A DNA stretch of 64,000 nucleotides, taken from positions 7,254,001 to 7,318,000 of the forward strand of contig OY987250.1 in the NCBI GenBank assembly GCA_963920765.1, read 5' to 3'. Position numbers and translations under genes: made by a program. Origin of the DNA: Ulota crispa (Eukaryota > Streptophyta > Bryopsida > Orthotrichales > Orthotrichaceae). Below the pieces are notes generated by a model. It was given only the letters and a program-made list of their open reading frames with translations. It made no database searches and had not been told where the DNA came from. This document shows positions 1-12,225 of the stretch, in pieces. Every line of letters starts with the position of its first letter. The stretch's first letter is position 1.

Positions 1-124
1 ATTCATACAGTAGTCAGGAAGGATTATTTTGTAGAATCAGTAATTTGGAAGCACTAAGCAAGTTTTCAGATACAATCAAGGATTGCGGATCCTTCATCCA
101 CAATCACAGTTCACTTCGTATTAA

Positions 125-1019
125 CCCCCAAAGGACCAAGCAAAGTTTTCATCAAAAACTCTCCAAAACCAAATTTTGAAAACAAAAACATTTTTATGCA
201 TATGCGACCATAGGATCTTGTAGAAAAATGGTTTTAGAAGATGTGGAAAAAATTTCAGAGTTTTTCACCACGTGGATTGGAAGTTAGAATGGTTTGAATA
301 TTCAAAAACATCTTGTGAAAAATCAGGCAACTACCATTTAGAAGGTGAAATTTCTAAGGAAAAAAGGTCATGTAGGTGGTGCTCCTCTAAATTCCTTATT
401 CCACTTAAAGTAAGTACATGTCAAACAAGTTTCAAATCATTTGGAGTTGTATAACATATGGAAAAAAATTAGTAAGTAAAAAGAAGTAGACAATGATTCA
501 AAACACAAAATTGTTAAGAATTTAATTATGGAAATGAAAAATGTCAATCCTAATGGTCATAATGATGTCATAAACAATGTTTGTTATGTGGTTTTGTTTT
601 GTTCTCCAAAATGTTGAAAACTGAGTAAAATAAAGGACTTCTAAGTTTATTTTGGAGTAGAGAATCCATAACTGCCCGCAAACAAAATATCCTCATAACT
701 TTCATCTTGTTGATCCAAACAGAATGATTCAAAGCTTCCTAAATTCACATAAATCTCCTAAACCAATTTAAAAATTTTGTTTTTGAAAAAAGTGATTTTT
801 AAAAATCTGCCACGGCTGCCCGACAAACGTAAAAAACAACATATTAAGCCATAACTTTTTACTCATAATTCCAAATGTCATGAAATTTAGTGCATATGAA
901 AGATAAACCTCGTCCCCACATCTTGTTAAAAGTTTAGCATGAAATATGAAAAGCTCCAATCACAAGTACCTGCCCAAAAGCGCTATGTTTCTAAAAAGGG
1001 GGGTCTAGTCCTTTAAGGG
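125..1019 (+). mobile_element. TTAA-flanked piggyBac-like non-autonomous element, copy A (~895 bp)
   Basis: TTAA lies directly outside both ends (121-124 and 1020-1023). The ends are inverted repeats: CCCCCAAAGGACCAAG on the left, and CCCTTAAAGGACTAGA read inward from the right. The interior is AT-rich and non-coding. It resembles the elements at 4875-5797, 17308-18196 (opposite strand) and 20383-20731; for example a stretch with ACTTTCATCT and TGATTCAAAGCTTCC recurs in all of them. A TTAA target duplication with ends starting CCC is typical of the piggyBac superfamily. That assignment is inferred, since no transposase is present. Confidence 0.6.
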
Positions 1020-1023
1020 TTAA

Positions 1024-2870
1024 CCATTAGGGGTAGTCACGGCTTCTTGGAGATTGAAAAGAGAATGGAGATTGAGAAGTTCTGGAGAGAAAAGAGGAGT
1101 CAATAGGAGCTCATTCTTCATGAAGATGGTGTGACACCCTGTTTGTTTGTTTGTTGTGGAAAATGAGAATGGAGAATGATTAACTGCTTTCAGAAGATGC
1201 AGCAATTAGTGCGCTCTCCACCAACGGGAGCAGTTAATCAACAAAAAAAACAAGCACCACAAAGTGAAATATGGGTTACGAGAGGTGAAACTTCTCCTGC
1301 TAAACTTCTCACCGCCCCATTTTTCACCTCCGGAGGAAAAGAATGAGACAATAAAAAGTTTAGCATGCTAACCAAAACAGAAGCCCTAGCAAACCAACAG
1401 CAAAGCGACATGTTTGATTTCTCGTTCACCACAGCTGGCCAAAAAAGTGTTGTAACTACCCTAGTATCGCTTTATTTTGGATGAACACGGACAACTTCTC
1501 ATGAAGCAACAAAGTTTTTCATCCATAATTCCGTGTCCATAGATGAAGCTACTCTCGTCACTCTGTCGAAAATCGCTTTCTGCAATGCCCAGGCCCCAGA
1601 GCCCCAGATTATCTGAAAAAATAAAAGCCCTGGTCACGTACACCGGTCGTCAGTGATGGGCACTTCGATTGGGTACAGATCTGCAGAAATCACGGGTGCC
1701 GGTCAGCCTGCCGAGAGCGACCCACCATTGGAGGGGGGCAGAGCCAGAAGCCGTAACTTATCTGACTCATTTGGAAGTCAAAGAGCTGCTCTATAATCCA
1801 GGTCCGTATTTCCACTGGCCCCTCGGCCCCTCCTGGGCCCTGGGCTTGGCGGAAGGCTCTGGTAATCAAGCCCCTCTAACTTACTAGTCTACCAGAAGAG
1901 TACACTTTAGTGACTTTACAGTCCAAGCCTGTGATCCCCATTCTGATTTTCATGATTATCTCAAGTGGCTCACAACAACCCTGCTGCTGAATGTACTCGG
2001 CTTTCAATTTCAACACTCAGGTACTCGCGCTTTTTCAGGTTTAATTAATAAAGCAAAATCTAAATTAGTAAAAGTTTTTATTTAAAAAAGTTATCCACAG
2101 TTGTGAACAATGGTCCAAACTAGGATTTGTTTCCTAGTTTTTCAGAGCTGAGCAACAAGCACCGTATAGGGGTTTCAATTATGGCATTCTGCACCAAAAT
2201 TGTTTAAGTGAATGAAATTTGTGAAAAATATGGGGTGTTCACGGAGTGAACGAGCTATGACGACCTCCTAGAGATCGTCATAGCTTATTCACCGATGAAC
2301 AAAAACTTGTCCACGACCCTTTGTTCATTTTTTTTTGAGATATATGAAACCCCCTATTGCAAGCAGGTGAGGTAAAAACAAATAATTGTTCATACGTGCT
2401 CGATCATAATCAATATTAGTAAATTTCATCAAATGTTTTTTGCACAATTATCAATAGGGGTAGCTCACATCCACCTTCTTTACCCTATTCTCAATTTTTA
2501 AATAATGGGGATGTGGCACTCTCTCCTTGATTGCAAAGGTCTTATTTGAGAAGTTTCCTTCTTCACCTTCAGAGGAGAAGATAAGGTGTGAAGAAGTTTT
2601 AGCATGTGAAGGTTTTATCAATGCATATCTCCTTTCATCTTGCTCTTTTTGTTTTCACCCTCGTAGTTGGAGACCTTGGTTAAGTGTGTGAATGCAACTT
2701 GCTTTCTTACTGCATCACCATTTTTTAAGTGAACTCATTCTCCATTCTCCACCTCTCACATAAGGGGAGTCACACTTTATTCATGGATAAGTGCTCCCAT
2801 TTGCTCTTGTTTCCACTCCACACCTTCTCATTCTTCATAGAAGTTTCATTGTTGGAGAAGGTATGATTAC
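1024..2870. other. Intergenic, no gene recognised; fragments of repeats
   Basis: The part from about 1500 to 1900 is GC-richer than its surroundings but has only short ORFs without recognisable domains. A weak pair of inverted ends (ATTAGGGGTA-type) occurs near 1026 or 2453 and again at 2862-2877, which suggests an old element ending next to the hAT-like element. A small hairpin (AGCTATGACGA against TCGTCATAGCT) lies at about 2250-2286. I see no promoter or gene here that I can defend. Confidence 0.4.
2163..2359. mobile_element. Small MITE-like inverted-repeat element
   Basis: The left side reads TATAGGGGTTTCA and the right side, reverse-complemented, reads CAATAGGGGGTTTCA, giving imperfect terminal inverted repeats around about 190 bp. 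The centre carries a short stem around 2250-2286. There is no coding capacity and no clear target duplication. The superfamily is unknown. Confidence 0.35.
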
Positions 2871-2878
2871 CCCTAATG

Positions 2879-3931
2879 CAGCCCACCTTAAAAGTGGTAA
2901 ATCCACTTTTATTCGCGACTAGCTTAAAAGTGGTAATCATTAAGAGTTAAAAGTGGTTATATCCACTTTTAATAATTTTGTCATTTGTATTGGTGCCCAC
3001 AAGCTCATTTGATTCAAATGTGCAAATATTTTAGAATGAAAATCACCTTTCAAAAACAAATTGGTGATGGACTTGCAATATTTGTCTTTTTCCTATCCAA
3101 GCATGGAAAAGCCAAACTCCACAAATCTCAAATAATTTGAGAATAGTGTGACAATACCTCCCTTCCAATCAAGTAGGGTTCAGATTGCTAATTGACAAAC
3201 TTCCAACTAGCCTCAGATGTAGTCTTATGTTTGTAGTTGTCAAACACAATAGCAAAACCATTGCCCTCCAAGTATGGTGTGTGCATGACTTTCTGGTCCA
3301 TCTCAACTTGACACTACAAAGGAACCTTGTCACTTTGAACAATTTTATGTCACTTCAAACACAGTTAGTCAATTTGGACATATAAATTTAAACATTGTTT
3401 ACTTGTAGTGATCCATGGATTCCATGCAAGTTGGAGAGTATGGCTAGGCAAAAATTAGACACAAGACTATTTGGCAAATGTCATCCTGGACTAGAAATGG
3501 TTTGCAAAGAAGTGGGGAATGGTGGAATGGGGAAACATCCGCAAAGAAGTGGCGAGCCTCATACACAAGTGGTGCATCCATCCGGATGACGCTATTTTGT
3601 GAGCATAAAACAATGAGCCGATGAGCGGTGAGCCAAGGTTTTGTGAACGGGCACCAATTGTGAGGTCAAAATCAATGGAAAAACTTTGAAAATAGCAAGT
3701 TTTTCAAGAGATGGATGTTTATAATGCACAATTATAAGGACCTATGTACATGTTTGTAGGTGAAATCTAATATTTTGATTATAAACCTAGGCTCACGGCT
3801 ATGGCTCATGTACCCTACTCATGATTTAGCATTCCCCATATCGATCCAAAGACTTAAAAGTGGTAAACTGCTAAGCTTAAAAGTGGTAAAAGTGGTACAT
3901 ACTTATAAACTACCACTTTTAAGGTGGCTTG
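2879..3931. mobile_element. hAT-like non-autonomous transposon with 8-bp target duplication
   Basis: The 8-bp direct repeat CCCTAATG sits immediately outside both ends (2871-2878 and 3932-3939). The left end reads CAGCCCACCTTAAAAGTGG and the right end, read inward, CAAGCCACCTTAAAAGTGG. The two agree over about 22 bp with two mismatches. The motif AAAAGTGGT is repeated several times just inside both ends (about 2889-2970 and 3853-3920), like the subterminal transposase-binding repeats of hAT elements. An 8-bp duplication and ends starting CA also fit hAT. No transposase is encoded. Another repeat (3591-3830) is nested inside. Confidence 0.7.
3591..3830. mobile_element. MITE family with GCTATTTTGTGAGC ends, copy 1 (nested)
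   Basis: Starts GCTATTTTGTGAGCATAAAA and ends in a decayed inverse copy (GATTTAGC). It aligns along its length with 22715-22945 and, inverted and partial, with about 33140-33345. Shared landmarks are AAAATCAATGGAAAA, AAGTTTTTCAAGAGA and AATGCACAAT. It lies inside the hAT-like element at 2879-3931. No coding potential; superfamily not determined. Confidence 0.5.
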
Positions 3932-3996
3932 CCCTAATGTCTCTTTGTGAGAGGTTTGGCATCATCTACTTTATCACCCAATTTTGTTTTTGTTAA

Positions 3997-4332
3997 GAGC
4001 ATCTCCACCACACATGTAGTTTCTCATCCCGAGGGAACACCATGAATTTTCTTTCCCATGCTAAACTGTAATTTCCCCCACTTGTGCAACTAGGCAAAAC
4101 AATACACAACCAATAACAAACCTCCTAGTTTGAAAAAGTAGATAAATTATTCATCATTACTTACTCAACCTATTAATGGATTAAAAAAAGTAAAATTTAG
4201 AGAAGTTGTTGTGCAATGAAAAAATGCAAATTCTGCAAGAGAGAATATTTTGACGGATCCAAGCATTCATTGCTCTCTTTTCCTCCAAAAGCCACTCCAA
4301 CACGGTGTCTTGCAGGGCGGGTGGAGATGCTC
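3997..4332. mobile_element. Tourist/Harbinger-like MITE with GAGCATCTCCACC ends
   Basis: The left end reads GAGCATCTCCACC and the right end is its exact reverse complement, GGTGGAGATGCTC. Flanking trinucleotides are TAA (left) and TTA (right), close to the TWA target duplication of PIF/Harbinger elements but not a perfect match. Ends of the type GAGCATCTCCA are common in plant MITEs. The 336-bp interior has no gene. Confidence 0.55.
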
Positions 4333-4870
4333 TTAGTGAAATTGAGGTAAAGGTTGTGGAATTATTTGGCTGTTGCACATGGGTGATCAAACAGGAGGCA
4401 CTGACCATGAGCACGAGGATTTAATGACAAAAGTACCGAGCATTTCTGCAAGTGCCGCAGCTCATGGAAGTCAAAGTTTCACAAAACCTGGGCCTGCTTG
4501 GGACTTTTGGAATCAGGATTCAGGAGGATTCTCAGAGCCAGAGGGTACCACCGGCACATGGGGTAGGTCAGCACTCAGCAGGAGCGGTATCCCTACTCCC
4601 GCAGTAGAATGCAGCCTGCCGGTCGGTTTTTTTTCAGGCCCCAGGGCTAGGCTACATCAAGGACCGCTTTACACTAGGAGTCAAGGTCATGAAAATTTGG
4701 GGTCACTGTATTACTAAAATCACAAGGACTTCTGTAATATCACATTTCAACCTCTAAAATATTATAGTCTAATATCTGTGACATCACATTTCTACTCTTT
4801 TGTGATATTAGTGGTATTATAACATAGATATAATTTAAAAATTTATTAAATTTTTTTTTTTGCATTTTGT
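4333..4870. other. Intergenic, no gene recognised
   Basis: A moderately GC-rich patch (about 4380-4700) contains one 114-codon ORF without recognisable domains. The sequence from about 4668, with ACTAGGAGTCAAGG, resembles the left end of the element at 10811-11475. This is probably repeat debris. Confidence 0.35.
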
Positions 4871-4874
4871 TTAA

Positions 4875-5797
4875 CCCCTAAAGGCTTTTGACTAACTTTT
4901 CACCAAAATTGCTCCAAAAATGTCATTTCTAGCACAAAGTATCAAATTTTAGAAAAAAATCATTTTTGGACACATGTAATCGTAAGATCTTGTAGTACAT
5001 TAGTTTCAGAATACGCACAAAAAAGATCAGAAATTTTCACCCTGTAGATTGTTAGATAATTGAGTTAACTTGACAAAAAGCTATTTTTTATCCTTGCAAT
5101 AACCTGACTAGTTGCATTTTACAAGGTCATATTTGTATTAAAAAAACTCCAAAATAGTTGTAACTCTTTGGATTTGTATCTTCAAAGCAAGTTGGGTACA
5201 CACTTGAAATTTTTTAAATCATTTGAAATTACACAACACATGGGAAAAAATAGTAAGTAAAAAGAAGTAGAGAATGATTCAAAACACTAAATTGTTAAGA
5301 ATTTAGTTATGGAAATGAGAAATTCCAAACCCAATGGTTGTAATGTGGTGATAAACAATCCACATCCTTGGGTTTTGTTTCTTTCCAAAATGTTGAAAAT
5401 TGAGTAAAATAAAGGATTTCAAAGTTTATTTTAGAGTAGAGAATCCATAATTGCATGCAAACAAAATATCCTCACAACTTCCATCTCATTGATCAAAATT
5501 GAATGGTGCAAAGCTTCTCATGTATATATAAATCTAAAGAATCAAAATTTTTTTAAAGTTTAAAAACTAAATTTTAAATAAGTTTTGTGGCTACCTGACA
5601 AGCAAAGAAAACTACATATCATGTAATAACTTTTGAACCATGCAGTCAAAAGTTATGGAAATTGTTGGGCTTTAAACCTACTCCTTGGACACATCATGTG
5701 TGAAATTTTTTTAAAAAAAACTTGAAAAAACCATTGGTAGTGAGCTGCCCAAAATTGCCATGTTGCCAAAAAAAAATGGTGTTTAAGGCTTTAGGGG
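4875..5797 (+). mobile_element. TTAA-flanked piggyBac-like non-autonomous element, copy B (~923 bp)
   Basis: Bounded by TTAA at 4871-4874 and 5798-5801. The left end reads CCCCTAAAGGCTTTTG and the right end, read inward, CCCCTAAAGCCTTAAAC. It has the same internal sequence family and orientation as copy A at 125-1019; for instance, the AAGTAAAAAGAAGTAGA stretch and the TTTAGAGTAGAGAATCC stretch occur in both. It is non-coding and AT-rich. Confidence 0.65.
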
Positions 5798-5996
5798 TTA
5801 ACTTGGGTAAAAAACCAATTTTAGGACTTCTAGATTTATGCCCTTGAAAGAATGTTTATTAAATACTCTTTTGGGGATGTCAAATTTCTATAAACCCAAA
5901 ATTGAGTTTTTCCCAAATTAATGAATGTTCTGGTAATGATGACTATACAAAGGTTGGAGAGATGTTAATGCACATATTTGACCTCCAAAGGGTTAA

Positions 5997-6903
5997 CCCT
6001 TTAGAGACCACCGAACCATATTTTGGTTTGGGAGAGTAGTTTTTGGCCTATAAAATAAAATCGCTCAACAATTTGGAAAATGATCTTGAAGAACGCTTGT
6101 GATCACAAGAATTTTGTATCCAACCCAAGAAACAACAATTGAACTGGATATGGGAGTTGATAAATAATGGTGTTTATACATCATGGCCTCAAAATACGTA
6201 TCCATATTTGGTCATAGATGGATCAAAGCAACAACACAATACATCAAACATCCAAGAAGAATGCCATATTTCGATTGCGCAATCCCAAAAAATTTCAAAT
6301 TGCTCAAGAAATATACTTGTATTGTTTCTCTATACGGTTGTAGTATAATTGTAGTATTTCGAGATCTATTGAAATGGTGCTATCATTTCATCTTCAAAAT
6401 TTATTGTCCTACATTTAAGGCCAATTCTTGATTGTTTTCACCAATCGGCTTTTCCATAACAATTATCAAATTTCTTGTAGAACCATTTTAGGGTAGCAAA
6501 GAAAATGAGATTTTTGACCCTTTTTGTCCACTTAGCTACACCTTGTGATTGCTATTTTTGTCTATTTTGAGTGAAACTAGTCTTGTTGGATAGGTGGGAA
6601 ACCCCGCTTTTTAGAAATGTAAGGCTTTTCTCAACCAAAGCTTACATGAAGCGTTAACATTCAAAATCACACAGGCATGAAAAACTAAAGATTTCCCATA
6701 TACGGCTCACTCAATCATTATAATGTTTCACCTCCAACGGTAAATCTAGCTGAAATTTTGATACATTACAACACACAAGGTGTTCTTCACATTTGTAAGG
6801 TTAAATTATTCAAATTGGGTCCATATTTGATTCTAATGCACATCTAATTTTATTGCTCTGCTTTCTGGTGGATTTTGGGGAAATGTGTGTGGTCTTTAAA
6901 GGG
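5997..6903. mobile_element. TTAA-flanked piggyBac-like element, second subfamily (~907 bp)
   Basis: TTAA lies at 5993-5996 and 6904-6907. The ends read CCCTTTAGAGACCAC and, inward from the right, CCCTTTAAAGACCAC. The interior differs from copies A and B, so this is a separate subfamily with the same kind of ends. Left of the first TTAA the sequence GACCTCCAAAGGG looks like the outward end of another such element, so two elements may share one TTAA. No transposase ORF was found; the longest ORF is about 80 codons. Confidence 0.6.
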
Positions 6904-6907
6904 TTAA

Positions 6908-8179
6908 ACAGTTTTGGACATGCTTGAGTTGTGTTATTATGGGTGACTATCTCAATTTCTGGAAGTTTGCATTCATAAATAAGATTTTGAATGTATCTAT
7001 TAGAGCTCGTAGCTTCACAACAAACATTGGAAATATTTATGTATATTCTTTAAAATTCGGTACAAAAGTATTAAATTTTAAGAACTCCCCATAATTGAAT
7101 TTTGGTACAATAGGCTAAAATAATTTGATGTATTATATGAATACGAAAGTTCATTGTTATTTGTGTTCAGGTTTTTGTACTTTTTACGTATAATAAAGTC
7201 TCAGCCAAAAAGACGTGAATCCTTGATTGAAATTTGTTTTTCGATTATTATACAGTTATAAGAAAACATAAATATTTCATGATAGGTAACTTCCGAGTGT
7301 ACTCAAGTGATTCAATAATGTCCATCATTGTTGTTTGAGAAGCCTCTAAATGGATGAAAATTAACTTAAAAAAGTTGAATACTACTTAGAACTTAGTGTC
7401 AATGTTTAGAGATTAAACTTGTTCTTCAATTGTTTTATTTGGAGAGAAAATTAAATGCTCTAGAAGCACTTGAAAAATGAAGGTATTTTGTACAAGGTAT
7501 GCAAGGAGTAAAACAAATCCAAATAATTGGCATTTCCTAACACAAAAGTTAATTAATTTTCTTTGAAATAGAGGACATTGAAATCAGCCATGAGTGAAAA
7601 CTTGAGAGTTAAAATATTTACTCTTTTTTTCTTCACCAATTTATCCTTGGTCTAGTTTCTTCATTAGTTCTAGGTCCTCTTAAGAACTTCATATGGTTAC
7701 TCAATCGTTTTCCTCTGCTCACTTTCTATTAGATGATAATTCTTCCCAAACGTTAGTCCACAACATAAAGAGTACATTTTTGTTTGGTTGCTTGTAATGT
7801 AGCTTTACTGCAAGGGAGGAGGTTTGCATTGAGAGTGGCCGACATGAGCAATATGAGTAAGATGCCTTACTTGAAAAGTTAGTCAATGCTACATGAACAG
7901 AGCCTCTGTTAACTTAGCTGCTTATCACTTTGACATTTAATTAACAAAGAAAGCTTGAATCTACCATTCTGTTGTAGTCTTTTTTTTTACTTGACATCAA
8001 TATCTACATGTACCAGCCAAAGTAACAAAAGTGAGGGTGAAAAGCAAGGTTTTGGGAGAACCAACATTTCGTGTATTGTCAATTAGTTGAAATTGCAAAA
8101 GAATCACTTGAAGGCTACATGGTATAAAACCAGTCAATTGTTCAAAAAGAAAACTAACTATAATATTCTACAACATGTT
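6908..8179. other. AT-rich intergenic sequence, nothing recognised
   Basis: About 1.3 kb of AT-rich DNA with only short, low-complexity ORFs. I see no gene, RNA or bounded element. Confidence 0.5.
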
Positions 8180-8188
8180 TATAAAATA

Positions 8189-8508
8189 GAGAAATTTTTA
8201 TGGATACGTCTAAAGTTTGCCATGTTTGTATAGATACCATTGGGTTTTTCAAAAATTGCACAAATACTCTTGTACCATAATTTTTATGTGTTTGTTTTTG
8301 TTATGCACACTACTTCCTGAGTAATGTTAAAGCAAAGAGTGCAATAGAACAAAAAAGAAGTAGAGCACACATAAGGGAGAAAAAAGTGGCACGCACAATT
8401 GAACTAATGCCTGAAAATTATGGTCCAAGGGTATTTGTGCAATTTCTGAAAACCCAGGGGCATTTGTGCAAATATTGCACACTTTAGGTGTATCCATCAA
8501 GTTTTTCC
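8189..8508. mobile_element. Mutator-like MITE with 9-bp target duplication, copy 1
   Basis: TATAAAATA occurs directly on both sides (8180-8188 and 8509-8517). The ends are GAGAAATTTTTATGGATAC and, inward from the right, GGAAAAACTTGATGGATAC. Inside, CAAATACTCTTG and its inverse partner AAGGGTATTTGTGCAA extend the inverted repeat. A 9-bp duplication and ends starting with G fit Mutator-like elements. A related copy lies at 24691-24992, and a one-ended relative at about 21270-21370. Confidence 0.55.
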
Positions 8509-8517
8509 TATAAAATA

Positions 8518-10810
8518 CTTAAGGTAGGAGCATCCATGGGCGTCACTAACAAAGTTAGGGAGAGTTAGATAGAAAAGCAAATGGTTATGGGTACTTCAGT
8601 GATAGTTATGGGTGACAAAATGATGGTTGTGGGTGATTGGCATGATGATTTTGAGTACCCATCTCACTATTTAAGGATCAGCAAGCCTTGTTTTTAGCAT
8701 CTCTTATTCATGGTTCTTACAATTTCAGTGATTTTGGACTTTGAAAAATCTTTGTGAACAAATGCTTGCAGTTGGAACCTTGAAATTGATACCAATATTT
8801 TTGGTTTCCACTTCCTAACTTACAATATTTTTTTCAAAGTTAATCAATTATTTAACCTACTCCAAAACCCTTATTTCCACAATTATGGGTGCGCCTACCT
8901 TATAAGAAATAATTGGATGGATGCATGCCAATGAAAAACCGGTTGATAATGAGAAACGCGACGTTTCAACCGGTAAAGCTAAAATTTCTCCCTCCTTCAC
9001 TGAAGTGGCCATTCTTTACTTTTTGTAGCTAAGCTAAGAACCCACCCAGCTGATCAGGTCCAAAAGGAGGAAGACTGACTGACTGAGTCACTGGTGCAAA
9101 ATCTTATCAAGCTGCGGAGGCAATCGTCTTGGAATCTAGACTTTCATTGCCGTCCTTCCAAAAATGATAAACTATCGACAAGGTAATCAGATCCCAGATT
9201 CATCATTTCTGAAGATTTTTGGTTGGAAACCTTCTTGCCTGCATTCAGGCTTTGCAGACGAAGCACAGCACCTGCAAAGCTGTTCACCCCAGATTCTCCA
9301 CCAGGTTGCCACTGCCTCCAACTAACTTACCCAGCCATTCCTTCCTGAGCCACACATCACCTAATAATTGACGAACAAAATTAGTATACAGATTACAAGC
9401 ACTCACTTTGCGCAAGGTGGCTGTGCACGGGTGTTGGAAGGGAGGGCGTAACTTGGCATTCCTATACTTGGGGCACTCAGTTCAGGACTTGCGGTTTCTA
9501 TACTTAAAGTGCTCATTTTAGTATCTCAATCTTGTACATGAGGGCGTTTGGTGTTTTATATCTAAAATCTCCTTTATTGCTTCATAAGTTCTAGAAGATT
9601 CTAAAAAAGGTTGCAAAGCGAGGGCGGAAAAAATCTTTGGCTTAGTAGTATAGATGTTGACAAACATCAATTTGTATGGACAATTTGGAGCGTCCAATTA
9701 TAAGCAAAAACCAATTCTTAAAAGAACTTGCATTTCTTTACCAACAACAGTTGAGAATCAACAAATAATTCTCAATGATAGTGCAATAAGAAGCGGTATT
9801 CCAAAATATAATATGTCTGAAATTTTTTATATCATGGAAAGCCCTCAACAAGACACAAATTTTCATTCATTGTAAACAATGATTTCAAGAGCTTGAACAC
9901 ATGTAGATAGAGTCCCAATCTTGCCACCTAGTTGAACTATATGCAACATGGTTGTCACATTGGACCACTAGTTTGTTTGCTCACCCATTTCCCTATAGTG
10001 CCCAATTGAGCTCATGTCTATATAGTGATACTAACTGTTACCAACATGAAGTCAAAATGTGGATTTAGAATCATATCACAAAGTAAAAATGAAAAATAGT
10101 ATTTAGATTCTTCCTCTTTAAAATCAAAAACCTTAAAAATACCCTAAAAAGTGAGAGCAGACGGACACTTCCTGTGGCGTCCGTTTTGTGCATTTGCTTG
10201 TGTTGTCCAACACCCAAATCTTGCCCAAAGTTAACAACCCAATATACAATCCCCAAAAAAAAGACTTCCTGCAAACAATTTGTGTTTCAATCCCACCCAA
10301 CCTTTCTGAAGAATTGTATTGCAGCTACGACAATAAAAAGACTTAGCTTAGTATGCGAGATTGGCGAGAAGGGATCGAAATTGTTGGGGCTCCTTCAGGG
10401 TAAAACAAAATGATGAAATGAGAAGAAAAGCAAAGGCAGGTTCTACCTGAGCATGTGAGAAGGGTTCAGGTGATCAGGCTCTGCGACGCTTGCGACAGCG
10501 TCGCAGACTGCTTAATTGGCAGTCGTGAGCAGAAGTGCAGAACTGGTGAGATGCCGGAGAATCGAGGAGCATGTGTTCCAAGTCGGGAATCAAATCGTCG
10601 TCGCTGGCTCATGCGCAACACCGATCGGGGCTGGACTGCTGGAGCCATTTTGTAGCATCACCGCAGGGCATGACGTCGTTAATTAATGCTGCTGGTGCTG
10701 CTACTGCCGGATCTGAGCTGCAAGCATGGGATTTGTAAACTCAGATCTGGTGTCGGTCGACGTACGGCGACGTCAGACTCCCGGCCTGGTCAAACAGATT
10801 TTCTTCACAC
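8518..10810. other. Intergenic; GC-rich island at 10440-10800, no gene recognised
   Basis: Mostly AT-rich. A small inverted repeat (ACCGGTTGA against TCAACCGGT) lies near 8938-8973. From 10440 to 10800 the DNA is GC-rich and holds a perfect 10-bp hairpin, CTGCGACGCT with AGCGTCGCAG, at about 10481-10506. Short ORFs occur on both strands there (about 60-66 codons) without recognisable domains. The island could be a decayed exon or promoter fragment. I cannot assign a function. Confidence 0.35.
9940..10240 (+). repeat. Dispersed repeat, copy 1 of 3
   Basis: Shares the landmarks GGTTGTCACATTGGAC, GTGCCCAATTGAGCTCATG, CAACATGAAGTCAAAA and AATCAAAAACC in the same order with about 27985-28345. The second half also matches about 26340-26470. 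It looks like an old dispersed element. The ends were not defined. Confidence 0.5.
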
Positions 10811-11475
10811 TACACTAGGAATCAAGGCCATGAAAACTTAGGGTCATTTTGACCAAAATTTCAGCCCATATGGCCCTGGGAATGGCCTGTAGATTGGCTT
10901 CAAGCTTGGGGCACTGTGTCAACTAGGACAATTTTTATCAATTTGGATATGTCAATTTGGTCATTTTTAGTCATTTTGGACATTTTTTTGTCAATTTGGA
11001 CGTGTCATTGCGGACAGTTTTTCTTGTAATGATGTGTCCATTATAATATGAGTATAACTAGGCTAACTCTCTTGTGTGCAAAGGTTTGAGGTCAAAAAGT
11101 TGAGGCTACTAGAGGAAACTTTGAAGATTACAGGAGAAAAGGGATAGAAAAAGAAATCAAGGGTAAACATTGATATTTTTATTTCATCCTACGATATTGT
11201 ATCTCAAAAGAATGTTTTCTTTTTCAAAAATCATTTTTCAATAAAATCTAACAAAGGCCCAAGGGCGGTAAGAATTGGCTTCAAATGTTTTGGAAAACTC
11301 AATTTTTGGAGTTGAAGCTGTGTTAGACCTTGTCATTTAAATATTAAAATCTATTCTAAAAAATTAGCCTTGACTCCTAATGTAAAGGCCTTGGGGCCGA
11401 TTTCAAAATATGAACCGATCATATTCTAGTATTGGGCGTGTCAAAGGCTAGAAACTAGCCTTGACTTGTAATGTA
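10811..11475. mobile_element. Possible MITE with TACACTAGGAATCAAGG ends
   Basis: The left end reads TACACTAGGAATCAAGG and the right end, read inward, TACATTACAAGTCAAGG. An internal inverse copy of the same end occurs near 11366-11390, and a further end-like stretch lies at 4668. The interior is non-coding. No target duplication was recognised, so the boundaries are tentative. Confidence 0.35.
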
Positions 11476-12185
11476 AAGCGACCCTAAGTTAGTGGGCATC
11501 AAAGTTGGAACTTCTGCTTGAGAATAGAGCTCTTGGATGATAAAGCATGTTACATTTAGAAAGAAAACCAAAAAAGAAATCTGACAAATCCATTTTTACT
11601 ACAAGTAAGTTTATCTTTTTTTTAATGACAAGGGGAGTGACTCAATAAAAAAGTTTCCAAAAAACAAAATAGATTCTCAAAATTCAGTCTCTTTTTGTGG
11701 GCTTGATTTATTACACATACATGTTTGTAAGGCTTGGGTGGGAAAGGCTTTGATTTTTCACCCAGCCAAAAATTGTAAGAATTTAGACACTTCCCATTGA
11801 AAGACTAAATTAGGGGATTTTGAATTCAAACTTGGGTTTCAAAGACTTTGATTTAGTTGAGACACAGAGAGGGATAAAATTGACCAACTTCAAAATAAGA
11901 GGTTGATTATAACTTTTACCTTTGTTTGTAAAAAAGCTAATATTTTTCCACCTTGGCCCCCATAAACACGCACATGCAAAGTTTCCAACACTAGCAAGTT
12001 TAGTGCAAAGTATAAATAGGTGGAAAAAGAAGAAGATGAAAGTGTTAAATTCCTCTAAAAGAAATGTACCAAAATTTGAATGAATGTCTGAATAATATGG
12101 AGGAAGGTGCACTCATGATGATCAAATTCACATTTTCCTTTACCCAAGTGCATCCTAGATCCGTAGGGTGTTTGTGGCTTGACCA

Positions 12186-12225
<40 letters not shown>

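Noticed and set aside
3308..3410. A second possible CACTA-like element (CACTACAA ... TTGTAGTG)
   Set aside because: Ends match only over a few bases and no 3-bp duplication is visible; likely chance.
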